Below are positions 1 to 7,587 of a DNA stretch of 35,738 nucleotides, piece after piece. The stretch comes from Aggregatilineales bacterium. GTDB taxonomy: Bacteria > Chloroflexota > Anaerolineae > Aggregatilineales > Ch27. The translations under genes were made by a program, and so were the position numbers. Below the pieces are notes generated by a model. The model was given only the letters and a program-made list of their open reading frames with translations. It searched no databases and was not told where the DNA came from. Where the stretch lies: positions 1 through 35,738 of the forward strand of contig JARKOQ010000258.1 in NCBI GenBank assembly GCA_029976005.1, written 5' to 3'. Every line of letters starts with the position of its first letter. Position 1 is the first letter of the stretch.

Positions 1-73
1 ACTTCTTCATGCGCGCTCACAACCCATCATCCGGCAAAATCGTTCCCATTTATACCAGCCCGGCCCCAAAATA

Positions 74-100
74 CAAACGCCCGCCGTAAGCGAGCGTCTG
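74..100 (-). terminator. Intrinsic terminator of tRNA-Val
   Basis: Read on the minus strand, an 11-bp stem (arms 100-90 and 84-74, two G-U pairs) closes a 5-nt loop. It is followed by TATTTTGG, a short T-rich tail. It lies 15 bases past the 3' end of the tRNA. The weak T-tract lowers certainty. Bases 1-73 beyond it show no recognisable feature. Confidence 0.55.
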
Positions 101-115
101 AAATCGATCATCAGG

Positions 116-188
116 TGGGCGGTATAGGACTTGAACCCATAACCTCCTCAATGTAAGTGAGGCGCTCCGCCAGTTGAGCTAACCGCCC
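116..188 (-). tRNA. tRNA-Val (anticodon UAC)
   Basis: The minus strand folds into a full cloverleaf of 73 nt. The 7-bp acceptor stem GGGCGGT/ACCGCCC has discriminator A at 116. The D stem is GCTC/GAGC, the anticodon stem CCTCA/TGAGG with loop CTTACAT, giving anticodon TAC (UAC, valine GUA codons by direct pairing and other GUN by wobble). The variable loop is AGGTT, and the T arm ATGGG-TTCAAGT-CCTAT carries one G-T pair. The CCA end is not encoded, since the bases after the discriminator are CCTGA. It sits just downstream of, and on the same strand as, the HTH gene, and has its own promoter and terminator. Confidence 0.96.
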
Positions 189-201
189 ATTTCTGCCTTG
201 T

Positions 202-230
202 ATTCTAATCTAGCCATTCTGGTTTGTCCA
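202..230 (-). promoter_or_regulatory. Sigma70-type promoter of tRNA-Val
   Basis: On the minus strand TGGACA (230-225), a 17-bp spacer and TAGAAT (207-202) match the -35/-10 consensus at five of six positions each. The predicted start point lies about 7 nt before the tRNA 5' end at 188. The element lies within the last codons of the upstream HTH gene, and its -10 box begins with that gene's TAG stop. Confidence 0.7.
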
Positions 231-885
231 TCCCTGCATACTCCTGAATGGCCCCTAAGACATGCTGAACCTGACTCGTTCGATGAACCGCAACCTCGCA
301 GGTTCCGTAGTTAAGCTTTCTTCCTCGCTGTTGACTGCTGTTGGGCCGTCGATTCACGATAATCTGCTTCAGACAATCGCACGGCAAGCCAAGCAAATCA
401 AACCAGTACGCCACGATCCGGGCTGTCGCATCTTCACTTTCTGAGTAGCAACTGATTCGAATCTGAATATCGCTATCGGTGACATCCAGGCAAGAGCGAA
501 GAAAACGCATGTAAAAAACGAGCATCTGAGGATCGGAGTTAACCAGAGTCAGTGAATTTCGTGACTTTCGACCCTCCGCCCAATAGAGCATACAGCCGGC
601 CAGATGTAGAGGATCGCCCTCGCGGGCTTTGGCGCGACCTTCCGCCTGATAATGCTGCCGAAGCGCCCGATATTTGCGAATGACCGCCCGGCTGCCCTGA
701 TGCTGACTTTCATAATGAGTGTAGTGGGCCTTGAGGGCGGCTTGCTGTGCATCGGTCAGAGGGATGTCTCGCACCCAGTTGCTTACCGAGCTTTTGGCAA
801 CGTCCAGCCGCTGGGCTATCTCCGTAATCGCCAAGCCTTCTTCGCGCCGCAGCCTGCGTGCTTCCGTTCGAGCCTGGGGTTTCAT
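205..885 (-). CDS. HTH protein with LAGLIDADG-like domain (uncharacterised family)
   Basis: A 226-aa protein. Residues 1-45 are basic and contain a Sigma70-r4/resolvase-type helix-turn-helix (ITEIAQRLDVAKSSVSNWV, 20-38). From residue 95 a motif LAGCMLYWAEG followed by LVNSDPQML resembles the first helix and start of a LAGLIDADG homing-endonuclease fold, as in a known uncharacterised family found in Actinobacteria and Chloroflexota. DNA binding is likely; nuclease activity is unproven. The ATG at 885 is chosen because GGGAGG lies 4 nt upstream; an in-frame GTG at 903 lacks such a site. Base composition is lower in GC (about 51% over 241-480, against 67% over 1021-1080), which suggests transfer. 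It abuts tRNA-Val, a common integration target, but no direct repeats or integrase were found. Confidence 0.75.
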   Translation of the reverse strand: MKPQARTEARRLRREEGLAITEIAQRLDVAKSSVSNWVRDIPLTDAQQAALKAHYTHYESQHQGSRAVIRKYRALRQHYQAEGRAKAREGDPLHLAGCMLYWAEGRKSRNSLTLVNSDPQMLVFYMRFLRSCLDVTDSDIQIRISCYSESEDATARIVAYWFDLLGLPCDCLKQIIVNRRPNSSQQRGRKLNYGTCEVAVHRTSQVQHVLGAIQEYAGMDKPEWLD

Positions 886-938
886 TGCGCCTCCCTCACA
901 CACTGCCCACTGATGATATCACTTTTCGGTCAGAGGGC

Positions 939-982
939 GGCTGGCCTTCGGCGACGTAGTGCAGTCATCACGAAAGCCAGCC
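939..982. repeat. 12-bp inverted repeat between HTH and Hsp70 genes
   Basis: Arms 939-950 and 971-982 (GGCTGGCCTTCG against CGAAAGCCAGCC) pair over 12 positions with one G-T mismatch on the minus-strand transcript, with a 20-nt loop. It follows the end of the Hsp70 gene, so it may act as a terminator or mRNA-stabilising hairpin. No T-tract follows it. Confidence 0.35.
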
Positions 983-994
983 AATGCGAGGGAA

Positions 995-2347
995 TCACGC
1001 CGCGTATCGTTCGTGGGCGGCGATCGCCAGTCCGGCGGTGATGCTGGTGAACGCATCCTGGGCGACGACCTTTTCCCGCCCAAAGCGTTCTTCCAGCAGG
1101 CCAATGTACAGCGGGATGGAGGCCGAGCCGCCCGTGCGCAACACCACGTCGAGCTGGTGATTCTTCAGGCCGGCCTTACGCAGCAGTTCATCCAGCCCGT
1201 CGTTGATCGAGACAAGTGTCTGCCGGATTTGGTTCTCCAGGCGCATGCGCGTGTACGCCTCGCTGATTCGGATGTCCTCGGCGTTGAATCGGAAGACGCC
1301 GTAGAGCTGGTCAGACAGCTCGATCTTCAGCCGCTCGGCTTCGTTGCGCAGCGGGAAGCCCAGGTTGTTGTTAACCAGCGAGCGCAGCGCCCGGATTTTG
1401 AGCGGGTTGTTGCCGGTCCGCAGCGCTGTCTCGATCACCTCGGCGTTTTCGACGGTCGCCAGCTCCAACAGGGTCTGCCAGTCCTGGATGTGGCGGGTGA
1501 TGTATTCCGGGAAGGGCAGTTCCTGGCGGCCCAGGCCGGGCCGGAACGTGGTGCCCGCCCCGAAGTACTTCTCCATCGTGCGCACGATCCGCCGGTCGAT
1601 GTCGTCGCCGCCCAGCAGCACGCCCTCGGTGGCGATCACCTCCGGCGGTTGCGTCCCACCCAGCCTGACCACGGTGAAATCCAGCGTGCCGCCGCCGAAA
1701 TCGAAAACCAGGGCCGTCTGCCGTTGCTCGGTCTGGACGTGGTAGGCGTAGGCGGCGGCGACCGGCTCCTTCTCGAACGAGACTTCTTTGAAGCCCGCCT
1801 GTCGCGCGGCCTGGACGAGTTGCGCTTCGGCGGCTGCGTCGACCGCCGGATCGTGGGAGAAGATCACCGGACGGCCGAGCACCACGGCATCCAGGGGCGC
1901 CTCCAGTTCCGCCTCGGCCTGGGCCTTGGCCTGCTGGAGGATCAGCGCGATCAGGTCGCTGGGGGTGTAGTGGCGCTTGAAGATGAACGTGCCCTGGTAG
2001 GCTTCGTCGCGGAGCACCGTCTTGACGGATTGCAGAAAGCGTCCCGGCGCTTCCACATCCTCGTAGGCGTAGACCTCCTGCTGAAAGAGCACATCGGAGA
2101 GGTCCAGTTCCACCATCCCGACCAGCCGCTTCTCGTAGCGCACCGGGCGGCCCACATTCTCGGCGATGTACTGGCGGGCCGCGTCGAATCCAATGGTCGC
2201 CTGGTGATCCCGTGTGATGTAGATCAGGGAAGGCAGCAGGCGTGGGTCTTTGTTGCTCGGATCCAGTCTGAAGTAGCGGACCTGCCGCCCGTCGAACTGG
2301 GCGAGGCTCGAATTGGTCGTTCCGAAGTCGATACCGGCTTCCGTCAC
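995..2347 (-). CDS. Short Hsp70 family protein (YegD-like chaperone ATPase)
   Basis: A 450-aa cytoplasmic actin-fold ATPase of the Hsp70 superfamily. Visible motifs in order are phosphate 1 GIDFGTTNSS (5-14), connect 1 EPVAAAYAY (194-202), phosphate 2 VFDFGGGTLDFTV (214-226), GGDDIDRRI (246-254), and a C-terminal adenosine motif RTGGSASIP. The chain stops near the end of the nucleotide-binding domain, so the substrate-binding domain of DnaK is absent; this is the YegD-type architecture. The GTG start at 2347 is preceded by AGGAGGAG 5 nt upstream, so the longer reading from 2437 is rejected. It has its own promoter at 2451-2479. A role in protein quality control is inferred from the family; the client is unknown. 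Confidence 0.9.
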   Translation of the reverse strand: MTEAGIDFGTTNSSLAQFDGRQVRYFRLDPSNKDPRLLPSLIYITRDHQATIGFDAARQYIAENVGRPVRYEKRLVGMVELDLSDVLFQQEVYAYEDVEAPGRFLQSVKTVLRDEAYQGTFIFKRHYTPSDLIALILQQAKAQAEAELEAPLDAVVLGRPVIFSHDPAVDAAAEAQLVQAARQAGFKEVSFEKEPVAAAYAYHVQTEQRQTALVFDFGGGTLDFTVVRLGGTQPPEVIATEGVLLGGDDIDRRIVRTMEKYFGAGTTFRPGLGRQELPFPEYITRHIQDWQTLLELATVENAEVIETALRTGNNPLKIRALRSLVNNNLGFPLRNEAERLKIELSDQLYGVFRFNAEDIRISEAYTRMRLENQIRQTLVSINDGLDELLRKAGLKNHQLDVVLRTGGSASIPLYIGLLEERFGREKVVAQDAFTSITAGLAIAAHERYAA

Positions 2348-2450
2348 GAGGCTCCTCCTGAGCTGGGGCAAGCGAAAATGCCCGGGGCGGCCCCAGCCGG
2401 CTGGTTTAGCCGGGGAAGCCTCCACGGGTGTCGCCAATGGCGGATTGATG

Positions 2451-2479
2451 ATTCTACACCAGAAGATGCCCCGTTTGAA
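2451..2479 (-). promoter_or_regulatory. Promoter of the Hsp70-like gene
   Basis: On the minus strand TTCAAA (2479-2474), 17-bp spacer, TAGAAT (2456-2451). Matches to consensus are 4/6 and 5/6. The leader to the GTG start would be about 97 nt. It lies downstream of the M50 gene stop, giving the Hsp70 gene an independent start. Confidence 0.5.
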
Positions 2480-2493
2480 GACTCAATTCGGAG

Positions 2494-3792
2494 CTACTGA
2501 GGTGAGTCGGGAATCACGAAGGGCTGCGCGGTTGGAATCGCCAGCGGCGCAATCGTGGGCAGCGGCACGGCATTGGAATTGTTTGAAGGCAGCAATCCCT
2601 GCCGGGCGATGATCGGCTGTGGCATGATGATCAGGGCAAAAACCAGCACCGTCAGCCAGCCCACGACCTTGCGCCGGAGGTCCAGCGGGGTAATGTCGTC
2701 GTGAGGCGGTGGGTGACGCAGGCCGGTCAGGCTCGCCAGGAAGGCCCAGATCAGCCAGGTCGGCCACAGCAGCAGCCCGCCCAGCGCCAGCGCGAAAAAG
2801 GTCGCGCCGGCCAATCCCCACGCCAGCCGGCCCACCAGCGCATAGGCCACGTGCCCGCCGTCGAACTGGCCCAGCGGCAGCAGGTTGAGCGCCGTGAGCA
2901 GCACGCCGAACCAGGCGGCCAGCGCCACCGGATGGAGCAGAATCGCCCGGCTCAGACTGCCCTCGGTCACGACCAGACTCCCGAGCCAGTCCAGCAGGGG
3001 CGGCGTGCCCACCCCACGAAAGGACATGGTGATCGGCGCGCCGAACTCGATCGGCGGCAACAGCAGCCCGATGACGAACAGCGGCAGCGCGACGGCCAGC
3101 CCGGCCAGGGGACCGCTGATTCCCACGTCGAACAGCACCCGGCGGGTTTGCAGAGGACTTCGGATGAAGATCGTCGCGCCCAGGGTGCCCAGACTGCCGG
3201 GAATCGGCAGAGGGATGAAATAGGGCAGCGTGACCTTGACGCGGTGGTAGCGCGCCGCCACATAGTGCCCCATCTCGTGAACGCCCAGGATCAGCAGCAG
3301 GGTCAGGGCGAACGGGCCACCCGCCGCCAGAATCTGCCCCAACGAGGCCGTGCCGCCCGTCTGGAGCAGGAACGCCCCCGCGTAGATCGTGGTGGCGATC
3401 GTCGCCAGCAGCAGCGCCACGTGCAGCCAGACCGGCGAGCGGCCGGAGGCCCGCGCCAGCCGGCGCAGCAAGCCACCGCCCGTTTCCTCGTCCGGCGTGC
3501 CCAGTAGCCCCTGGACGGCCAGCACCACGTCCGCGCCGCGCTCGCGCTGCAGGAATGGCGTGAAGCCCAGCGGCTCCAGCGCGGCGGAAAGCCGGGTGAA
3601 CGCCTCACCGGGAGCGATCGACAGCCGTCCCTGGAACGAGATCGCGTAGTTCTCGAAGCGGCTGATCTCGGTTTCGCCCTCGATGGTCAACACCTCGGCA
3701 ACGACCGCGCGCACCTGATCGAGCAAGGTCGCTTCCACCGAGGCTGTTTCGGCCAGCGGGCCGTCAAACGTGCGTGATTCGTTGATGGTCAT
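2494..3792 (-). CDS. M50 family (site-2 protease-like) membrane zinc metalloprotease
   Basis: A 432-aa polytopic intramembrane protease. Residues 1-115 are a soluble domain similar to the N-terminal regions of plant EGY and bacterial M50 proteins. Transmembrane segments follow from about 121. HEMGH (172-176) supplies two zinc ligands and the catalytic Glu, and NLLPLGQFDGGH (303-314) is the second S2P motif with ligand Asp311. The C-terminal tail is Pro-rich. It is expected to cut membrane proteins within the bilayer; the substrate is unknown. The ATG at 3792 shares one base with the dcd stop (TGATG), so translation is probably coupled. The longer upstream reading overlaps dcd and is rejected. 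It is the last gene of the argS-dcd operon. Confidence 0.9.
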   Translation of the reverse strand: MTINESRTFDGPLAETASVEATLLDQVRAVVAEVLTIEGETEISRFENYAISFQGRLSIAPGEAFTRLSAALEPLGFTPFLQRERGADVVLAVQGLLGTPDEETGGGLLRRLARASGRSPVWLHVALLLATIATTIYAGAFLLQTGGTASLGQILAAGGPFALTLLLILGVHEMGHYVAARYHRVKVTLPYFIPLPIPGSLGTLGATIFIRSPLQTRRVLFDVGISGPLAGLAVALPLFVIGLLLPPIEFGAPITMSFRGVGTPPLLDWLGSLVVTEGSLSRAILLHPVALAAWFGVLLTALNLLPLGQFDGGHVAYALVGRLAWGLAGATFFALALGGLLLWPTWLIWAFLASLTGLRHPPPHDDITPLDLRRKVVGWLTVLVFALIIMPQPIIARQGLLPSNNSNAVPLPTIAPLAIPTAQPFVIPDSPQ

Positions 3793-4361
3793 CAGACTTT
3801 GGGCAGCACGATACTCTGCTGCTTCTGGTACTTGCCCTTCTTGTCGGCATACGAGATTTCGCACGGCTCGTCCGCCTCGAAGAACAACACCTGGGCAATC
3901 CCCTCGTTAGGATAAATCCGGGCGGGGAGCGGAGTCGTGTTGCTGATTTCCAGAGTCACGTAGCCTTCCCACTCCGGCTCGAAAGGCGTCACGTTGACGA
4001 TGATGCCGCAGCGGGCCAGGGTCGACTTCCCCAGGCAGACGGTCAGCACGCTGCGCGGGATGCGGAAGTATTCGATCGTCCGGGCCAGGGCGAACGAGTT
4101 GGGCGGGATCAGAATCGGGCTGTCGGACGTGACCGACACCATCGAGTTGCCGTCGAAGTTCTTGGGGTCGACGATCGCGGAATAGACGTTCGTGAACACG
4201 TTGAACTCGTTCGAAACGCGAATGTCGTACCCATACGACGACAGGCCGTAGCTGATCACGCCGTGATGGACCTGGTGATCGACGAACGGCTCGATCATGC
4301 CCTGCTCCAGAGCCATCTTGCGAATCCAGTGATCGGGTTTAAGTCCCACGAGGCGCTTCAT
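3792..4361 (-). CDS. dcd: dCTP deaminase
   Basis: A 189-aa enzyme that deaminates dCTP to dUTP, feeding dTMP synthesis. Family motifs run the full length: [15 protein letters not shown] (34-48), [23 protein letters not shown] (85-102), [16 protein letters not shown] (111-126) and [13 protein letters not shown] (131-143) with catalytic Glu138. Length matches the E. coli enzyme (193 aa). The start is not certain: ATG 4361 has GGAAGG directly against it, an in-frame ATG at 4379 has no site, and a GTG at 4349 would also fit homologues. It lies 36 bp after argS and overlaps the M50 gene by one base, so it belongs to the same operon. A bifunctional dCTP deaminase/dUTPase is possible from sequence but not shown. 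Confidence 0.96.
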   Translation of the reverse strand: MKRLVGLKPDHWIRKMALEQGMIEPFVDHQVHHGVISYGLSSYGYDIRVSNEFNVFTNVYSAIVDPKNFDGNSMVSVTSDSPILIPPNSFALARTIEYFRIPRSVLTVCLGKSTLARCGIIVNVTPFEPEWEGYVTLEISNTTPLPARIYPNEGIAQVLFFEADEPCEISYADKKGKYQKQQSIVLPKV

Positions 4362-4397
4362 CCTTCCGTCACTAAACACATCGAACCGGGCGACAGC

Positions 4398-6107
4398 CTA
4401 CATGACTTCCGGCGCGCTCATCCCCATCAGGGTGAGCAAACGGTGGAATACCACCTTGGCGGCGTGGTAGAAGCGCAGCCGGGCCCGCGCCACGTCTTCC
4501 GGCACCTCGCTGTGGAAGACGCGCACCGAGTCGTACAGCGGATGAAAGAGCCGGGCCGTCTCCAGCGCGTAGAACGCGATCTGGTGGGGAGCCATCTCGT
4601 CGATGGCATAGGTCAGCGCCTCGCCCATCCGCAGCACCTGACGCAGGAAAGCCGCCTCGTTTTCGCCCAACAGATCGAGATCGGCCCCTTCGTCCGTGAA
4701 GCCCTGCTCGTCCGCCATACGGAAGATGCCTGCACAGCGCACGTGCGCGTTCTGGATGTAGAACACGGGATTCTCGTTGTTGCGCGCAATCGCCAGATCG
4801 AGGTCGAAGTCCACGTCGGTATTGGTGCTGCGCGCCAGCAGGAAGTAACGCACCGGGTCGGAGCCGACAATGTCGAGCACGTCGTCGATCGGGATCACAT
4901 CCCCGGCGCGGGTGCTGCCCTTGATCAACTGGCCATCCTTGTAGATGCGCACCATCTGGTGGATGACCACGTGCAATTTGGCCGGATCGTAACCAAGCGC
5001 CGTCAGACCGCGCTGGACCGTCTTGTACTGAGTCCCATGATCCGCGCCCAGGATGTTGACCATCTGATCGAAGCCGCGCTCGAATTTGTTGACGTGGTAG
5101 GCCACGTCCGGCAAGGTATAGGTCGGATCGCCGGATGCCTTGACCACCACCCGGTCTTTCTCGTCGCCCAGCGTCGAGGAACGGAACCAGGTCGCGGCGG
5201 GCGTGCCCTGAGCTTCCGCCGCGGCGCGCTCGGCCTCGTCGGCCCCTTCCCAGACGGCGGCTTCGTAGACAAACCCGCGCGCGCGCAGGTCGTCCAGCGC
5301 CTTCCAGACCGAGCCATCATCGTACAGGCTGTTCTCGTTGAAGAACACGTCGTGGTAGACGCCCAGCCGGTGCAGGGAATTGCGAATCCAGCCGAAGATG
5401 ATCTTCTCGGCATACTCCTTGAAGGGCTGCCAACCCTTGCCGATCCAGTCCTCGCCGACTTCCTGAAGCAGTTCCTCGGCGATCTCCTTGAGATATTCGC
5501 CGGCGTAACCATCGGCGGGCATGGCAACGTCATGCCCGATCATTTGCAGGTAGCGCACCTGGAGCGTCCGGCCGAGCATTTCCATCTGCCGCCCGGCATT
5601 GTTGAAGTAATACTCGCGTTCGACGGTGTATCCGGCCGCTTCCAGCAAGCGAGCGATGGTATCGCCCACGATCGCGCCGCGCGTGCGGCCGATGTGCAGC
5701 GGCCCGGTCGGGTTGGCGCTTACAAACTCGACCTGAGCCCGCTTCCCCTGCCCGATGTCCAGGGTGAACAGCCCTTCGCCCTCGGCGATAATCGCCTCCA
5801 CCTGCTGCTTGAGCCAGGCTTCGCTTAGCCGGAAATTGATGAAGCCCGGCCCGGCCACGCTGACTTCGCCCACGAAGGGAGCTTCCGGCAGGTGCCGGAT
5901 GATGATCTCGGCCACCTGGGCGGGGGCTTTGCGGGCCAGCTTGCCGAGCTGCATCGCCACCGGCGAGGCATAGTCGGCCAGCTCCGGGTTGGCCGGCGGC
6001 TGCACGCGGACTTCCGGGATTTCAAACGCCGGCAGTTCGCCGGCGGCCTGGGCGCTCTCGATGGCACGCCGGATCAGGGCGGCGTGCTCCTTGGGCATGA
6101 TTTTCAC
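4398..6107 (-). CDS. argS: Arginyl-tRNA synthetase
   Basis: A 569-aa class I synthetase that charges tRNA-Arg. The N-terminal Add1 domain covers about 1-110, followed by VEFVSANPTGPLHIGRTRG with the HIGH-type motif HIGR (138-141), YYFNNAGRQM, and the C-terminal anticodon-binding DALR region (about 445-569) ending RLLTLMGMSAPEVM. The KMSKS loop is altered to KGSTR (396-400), a variant within a family that often departs from the consensus. The GTG at 6107 is chosen because AAGGAG lies 7 nt upstream; an internal ATG at 6098 is also possible. The promoter at 6159-6187 drives argS-dcd-M50. Confidence 0.97.
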   Translation of the reverse strand: MKIMPKEHAALIRRAIESAQAAGELPAFEIPEVRVQPPANPELADYASPVAMQLGKLARKAPAQVAEIIIRHLPEAPFVGEVSVAGPGFINFRLSEAWLKQQVEAIIAEGEGLFTLDIGQGKRAQVEFVSANPTGPLHIGRTRGAIVGDTIARLLEAAGYTVEREYYFNNAGRQMEMLGRTLQVRYLQMIGHDVAMPADGYAGEYLKEIAEELLQEVGEDWIGKGWQPFKEYAEKIIFGWIRNSLHRLGVYHDVFFNENSLYDDGSVWKALDDLRARGFVYEAAVWEGADEAERAAAEAQGTPAATWFRSSTLGDEKDRVVVKASGDPTYTLPDVAYHVNKFERGFDQMVNILGADHGTQYKTVQRGLTALGYDPAKLHVVIHQMVRIYKDGQLIKGSTRAGDVIPIDDVLDIVGSDPVRYFLLARSTNTDVDFDLDLAIARNNENPVFYIQNAHVRCAGIFRMADEQGFTDEGADLDLLGENEAAFLRQVLRMGEALTYAIDEMAPHQIAFYALETARLFHPLYDSVRVFHSEVPEDVARARLRFYHAAKVVFHRLLTLMGMSAPEVM

Positions 6108-6158
6108 GCGGGCACTCCTTACTTCCACATACCTTCTGGAAAGGATGAGAACGCGGAC

Positions 6159-6187
6159 ATTCTAGCATGCCGGACAGGGGCTTTCAA
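6159..6187 (-). promoter_or_regulatory. Promoter of the argS-dcd-M50 operon
   Basis: On the minus strand TTGAAA (6187-6182), 17-bp spacer, TAGAAT (6164-6159), five of six consensus matches in each box. The start point would be near 6152, giving a leader of about 45 nt. No T-box-like leader fits in that length. Confidence 0.7.
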
Positions 6188-6272
6188 TAAGACGGCTGCC
6201 GGGGAACCAATCTGGCCGGACATCACCCCGAACAAGTGACGGCCAACCCTGGGCCAGCCTCGTTCGTCGCAC

Positions 6273-6278
6273 TAGAAT
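6273..6278 (+). promoter_or_regulatory. Possible -10 box of the arsR-type gene
   Basis: TAGAAT occurs 36 bases before the start codon, in the argS/arsR divergent region. No convincing -35 box lies 16-18 bp upstream (TGGGCC at 6250). No self-operator palindrome was recognised. Confidence 0.3.
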
Positions 6279-6313
6279 CAGTTGACTTCATCGCCTGGGA
6301 AGGCCATGCCATT

Positions 6314-6706
6314 ATGATCGACTATGAACGGGAAAGCGCCCGGTTCAAGGCGCTGGGGCATCCGGTCCGGCTGCAAATCCTGGACCTGCTGCGCCGCGGC
6401 GAAGCCTGCGTCTGCCACATGGAGATCGAGCTGGACAAACGCCAGGCCTACATCTCGCAGCAGCTCATGGTGCTGAGGGAAAGCGGGCTGGTGGAAGCCC
6501 GCAAGGATGGCATGAAGGTCTTCTACAGCCTGGCCGACGGCACGCTAAACGACCTGCTGGAACAAATCCTGGGGCCAATTCCCCCTGGGGAACCGGTCGG
6601 GATGATCGGCTGTCCGTGCGAGGTCTGCGGGGCCGAGCCGATCGCCGAGCTCATCGCCCGCCGCAAGCTGCGCGGCCTCAGGCCCTCCGATCAGGATACC
6701 TTGTGA
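6314..6706 (+). CDS. ArsR/SmtB family metal-responsive transcriptional regulator
   Basis: A 130-aa winged-helix repressor. The ArsR fold runs from RFKALGHPVRLQILDLL (10-26) through recognition helix QAYISQQLMVLRESGLV (44-60) and the beta-wing ARKDGMKVFYSL (62-73). The helix-3 site ACVC (31-34) matches the thiol metal site of ArsR/CadC-type sensors, and a second cluster CPCEVC (100-105) lies in the C-terminal tail. Arsenite or a soft divalent metal is the probable effector; which one cannot be read from the sequence. The ATG at 6314 has GGGAAGG 10 nt upstream; the longer reading from 6236 lacks homology. It is divergent from argS and overlaps the convergent methyltransferase gene by 16 bp. The P1B ATPase at 33310 is a possible but distant target. 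Confidence 0.88.
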   Translation: MIDYERESARFKALGHPVRLQILDLLRRGEACVCHMEIELDKRQAYISQQLMVLRESGLVEARKDGMKVFYSLADGTLNDLLEQILGPIPPGEPVGMIGCPCEVCGAEPIAELIARRKLRGLRPSDQDTL

Positions 6707-7587
6707 TCGTCCCCGGCGCGGCCGTGGGCTTGGGTCATGGCGAACAGTTCCAGCACGCCGTCCTCCCCCACCGGGGCGCGCCGCTCGCAATGCCCGCAGA
6801 CCCATTCGCCTGAATTCAGCGGCAGCATCTCGACCGCGCCGCACACCGGGCAGCGCAGCACCTCCGCCAGCGGCCGCGCACCGGTCGGCCGCGACTGGCC
6901 GGGCTTTTTGGCCCAGATCAGGTCGTACTCCACCTGCCAGCGTTCCGAGCGAACCTCGACCAGCCCCAGTTCTTCGCTCAGGAAGGTCACCATGCCAGGG
7001 GTAGTCCGCGTCCGGCCCGGCATCAGGCGCGCCTCCGTCCCCTTGCGATTCGTGATGAGCAGCACGCCGCCCGGACGCAGCACGCGGACCAGTTCGCCCA
7101 GGTTCTCCTTCGGATGCGGGAGAAATTCCAACCCTTCGATGCATGTTACCATGTCAAACGTATCGTCCGGGAACGGCAGGGCCATCGCGGTATGCCAGAT
7201 CAAATCGGTCCGGCGGCGGAACCCGTACAACTTCACCGCCGCGTGAAAGAGCATCTGGCGGCTCAAATCCAGTCCGACGACCCGTCCCTGAAAAGCATCC
7301 TGCTCCAACAGGATCAGCGGGACGCGCCCCGTCCCGGTGGCGACATCCAGCACCAGTGGCGCGCGCACGTCGCGCAGCGCGTCGATGATCGGGTGCGCCA
7401 GAAACCACTCCTCGTAGCCGCGATCGTACTTCTTGATCCCATCGTAGCGCGACGCGTACACGTCATACAGCCAGACCACCACCCGCCAGCCGAGATACAT
7501 CCCCTCGGTGCGGATCAACAGGTAGTAGGCCGCCAGCAGCACAAGCGCGGCGATCCCCGCGCCAATCAAAATGTGATCCAGTCTCAT
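6691..7587 (-). CDS. Membrane-anchored class I SAM methyltransferase with C-terminal zinc ribbon
   Basis: A 298-aa protein. One N-terminal membrane segment (about 6-25) is followed by a Rossmann methyltransferase core of the Methyltransf_11 type: SAM motif LDVATGTGR (80-88), acidic GLDLS (105-109), LPFPDDTFDMV (137-147) and VLRPGGVLLITNRKG (169-183). The C-terminus carries CPVC (246-249) and CGHC (264-267), a likely structural zinc ribbon. Substrate is unknown; a lipid or quinone at the membrane is an inference from the anchor. The ATG overlaps the upstream SDR stop (ATGA), so it is the last gene of the cluster starting at the histidine kinase. Its 3' end overlaps the convergent arsR-type gene. 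Confidence 0.85.
   Translation of the reverse strand: MRLDHILIGAGIAALVLLAAYYLLIRTEGMYLGWRVVVWLYDVYASRYDGIKKYDRGYEEWFLAHPIIDALRDVRAPLVLDVATGTGRVPLILLEQDAFQGRVVGLDLSRQMLFHAAVKLYGFRRRTDLIWHTAMALPFPDDTFDMVTCIEGLEFLPHPKENLGELVRVLRPGGVLLITNRKGTEARLMPGRTRTTPGMVTFLSEELGLVEVRSERWQVEYDLIWAKKPGQSRPTGARPLAEVLRCPVCGAVEMLPLNSGEWVCGHCERRAPVGEDGVLELFAMTQAHGRAGDDHKVS

Noticed and set aside
116..885. Integrative element bounded by direct repeats at tRNA-Val
   Set aside because: No copy of the tRNA 3' end was found at the other side of the HTH gene, and there is no integrase gene.
959..2500. 513-aa plus-strand frame over the Hsp70-like gene
   Set aside because: Shadow of a GC-rich gene; the Hsp70 motifs are on the minus strand with a clear GTG start.
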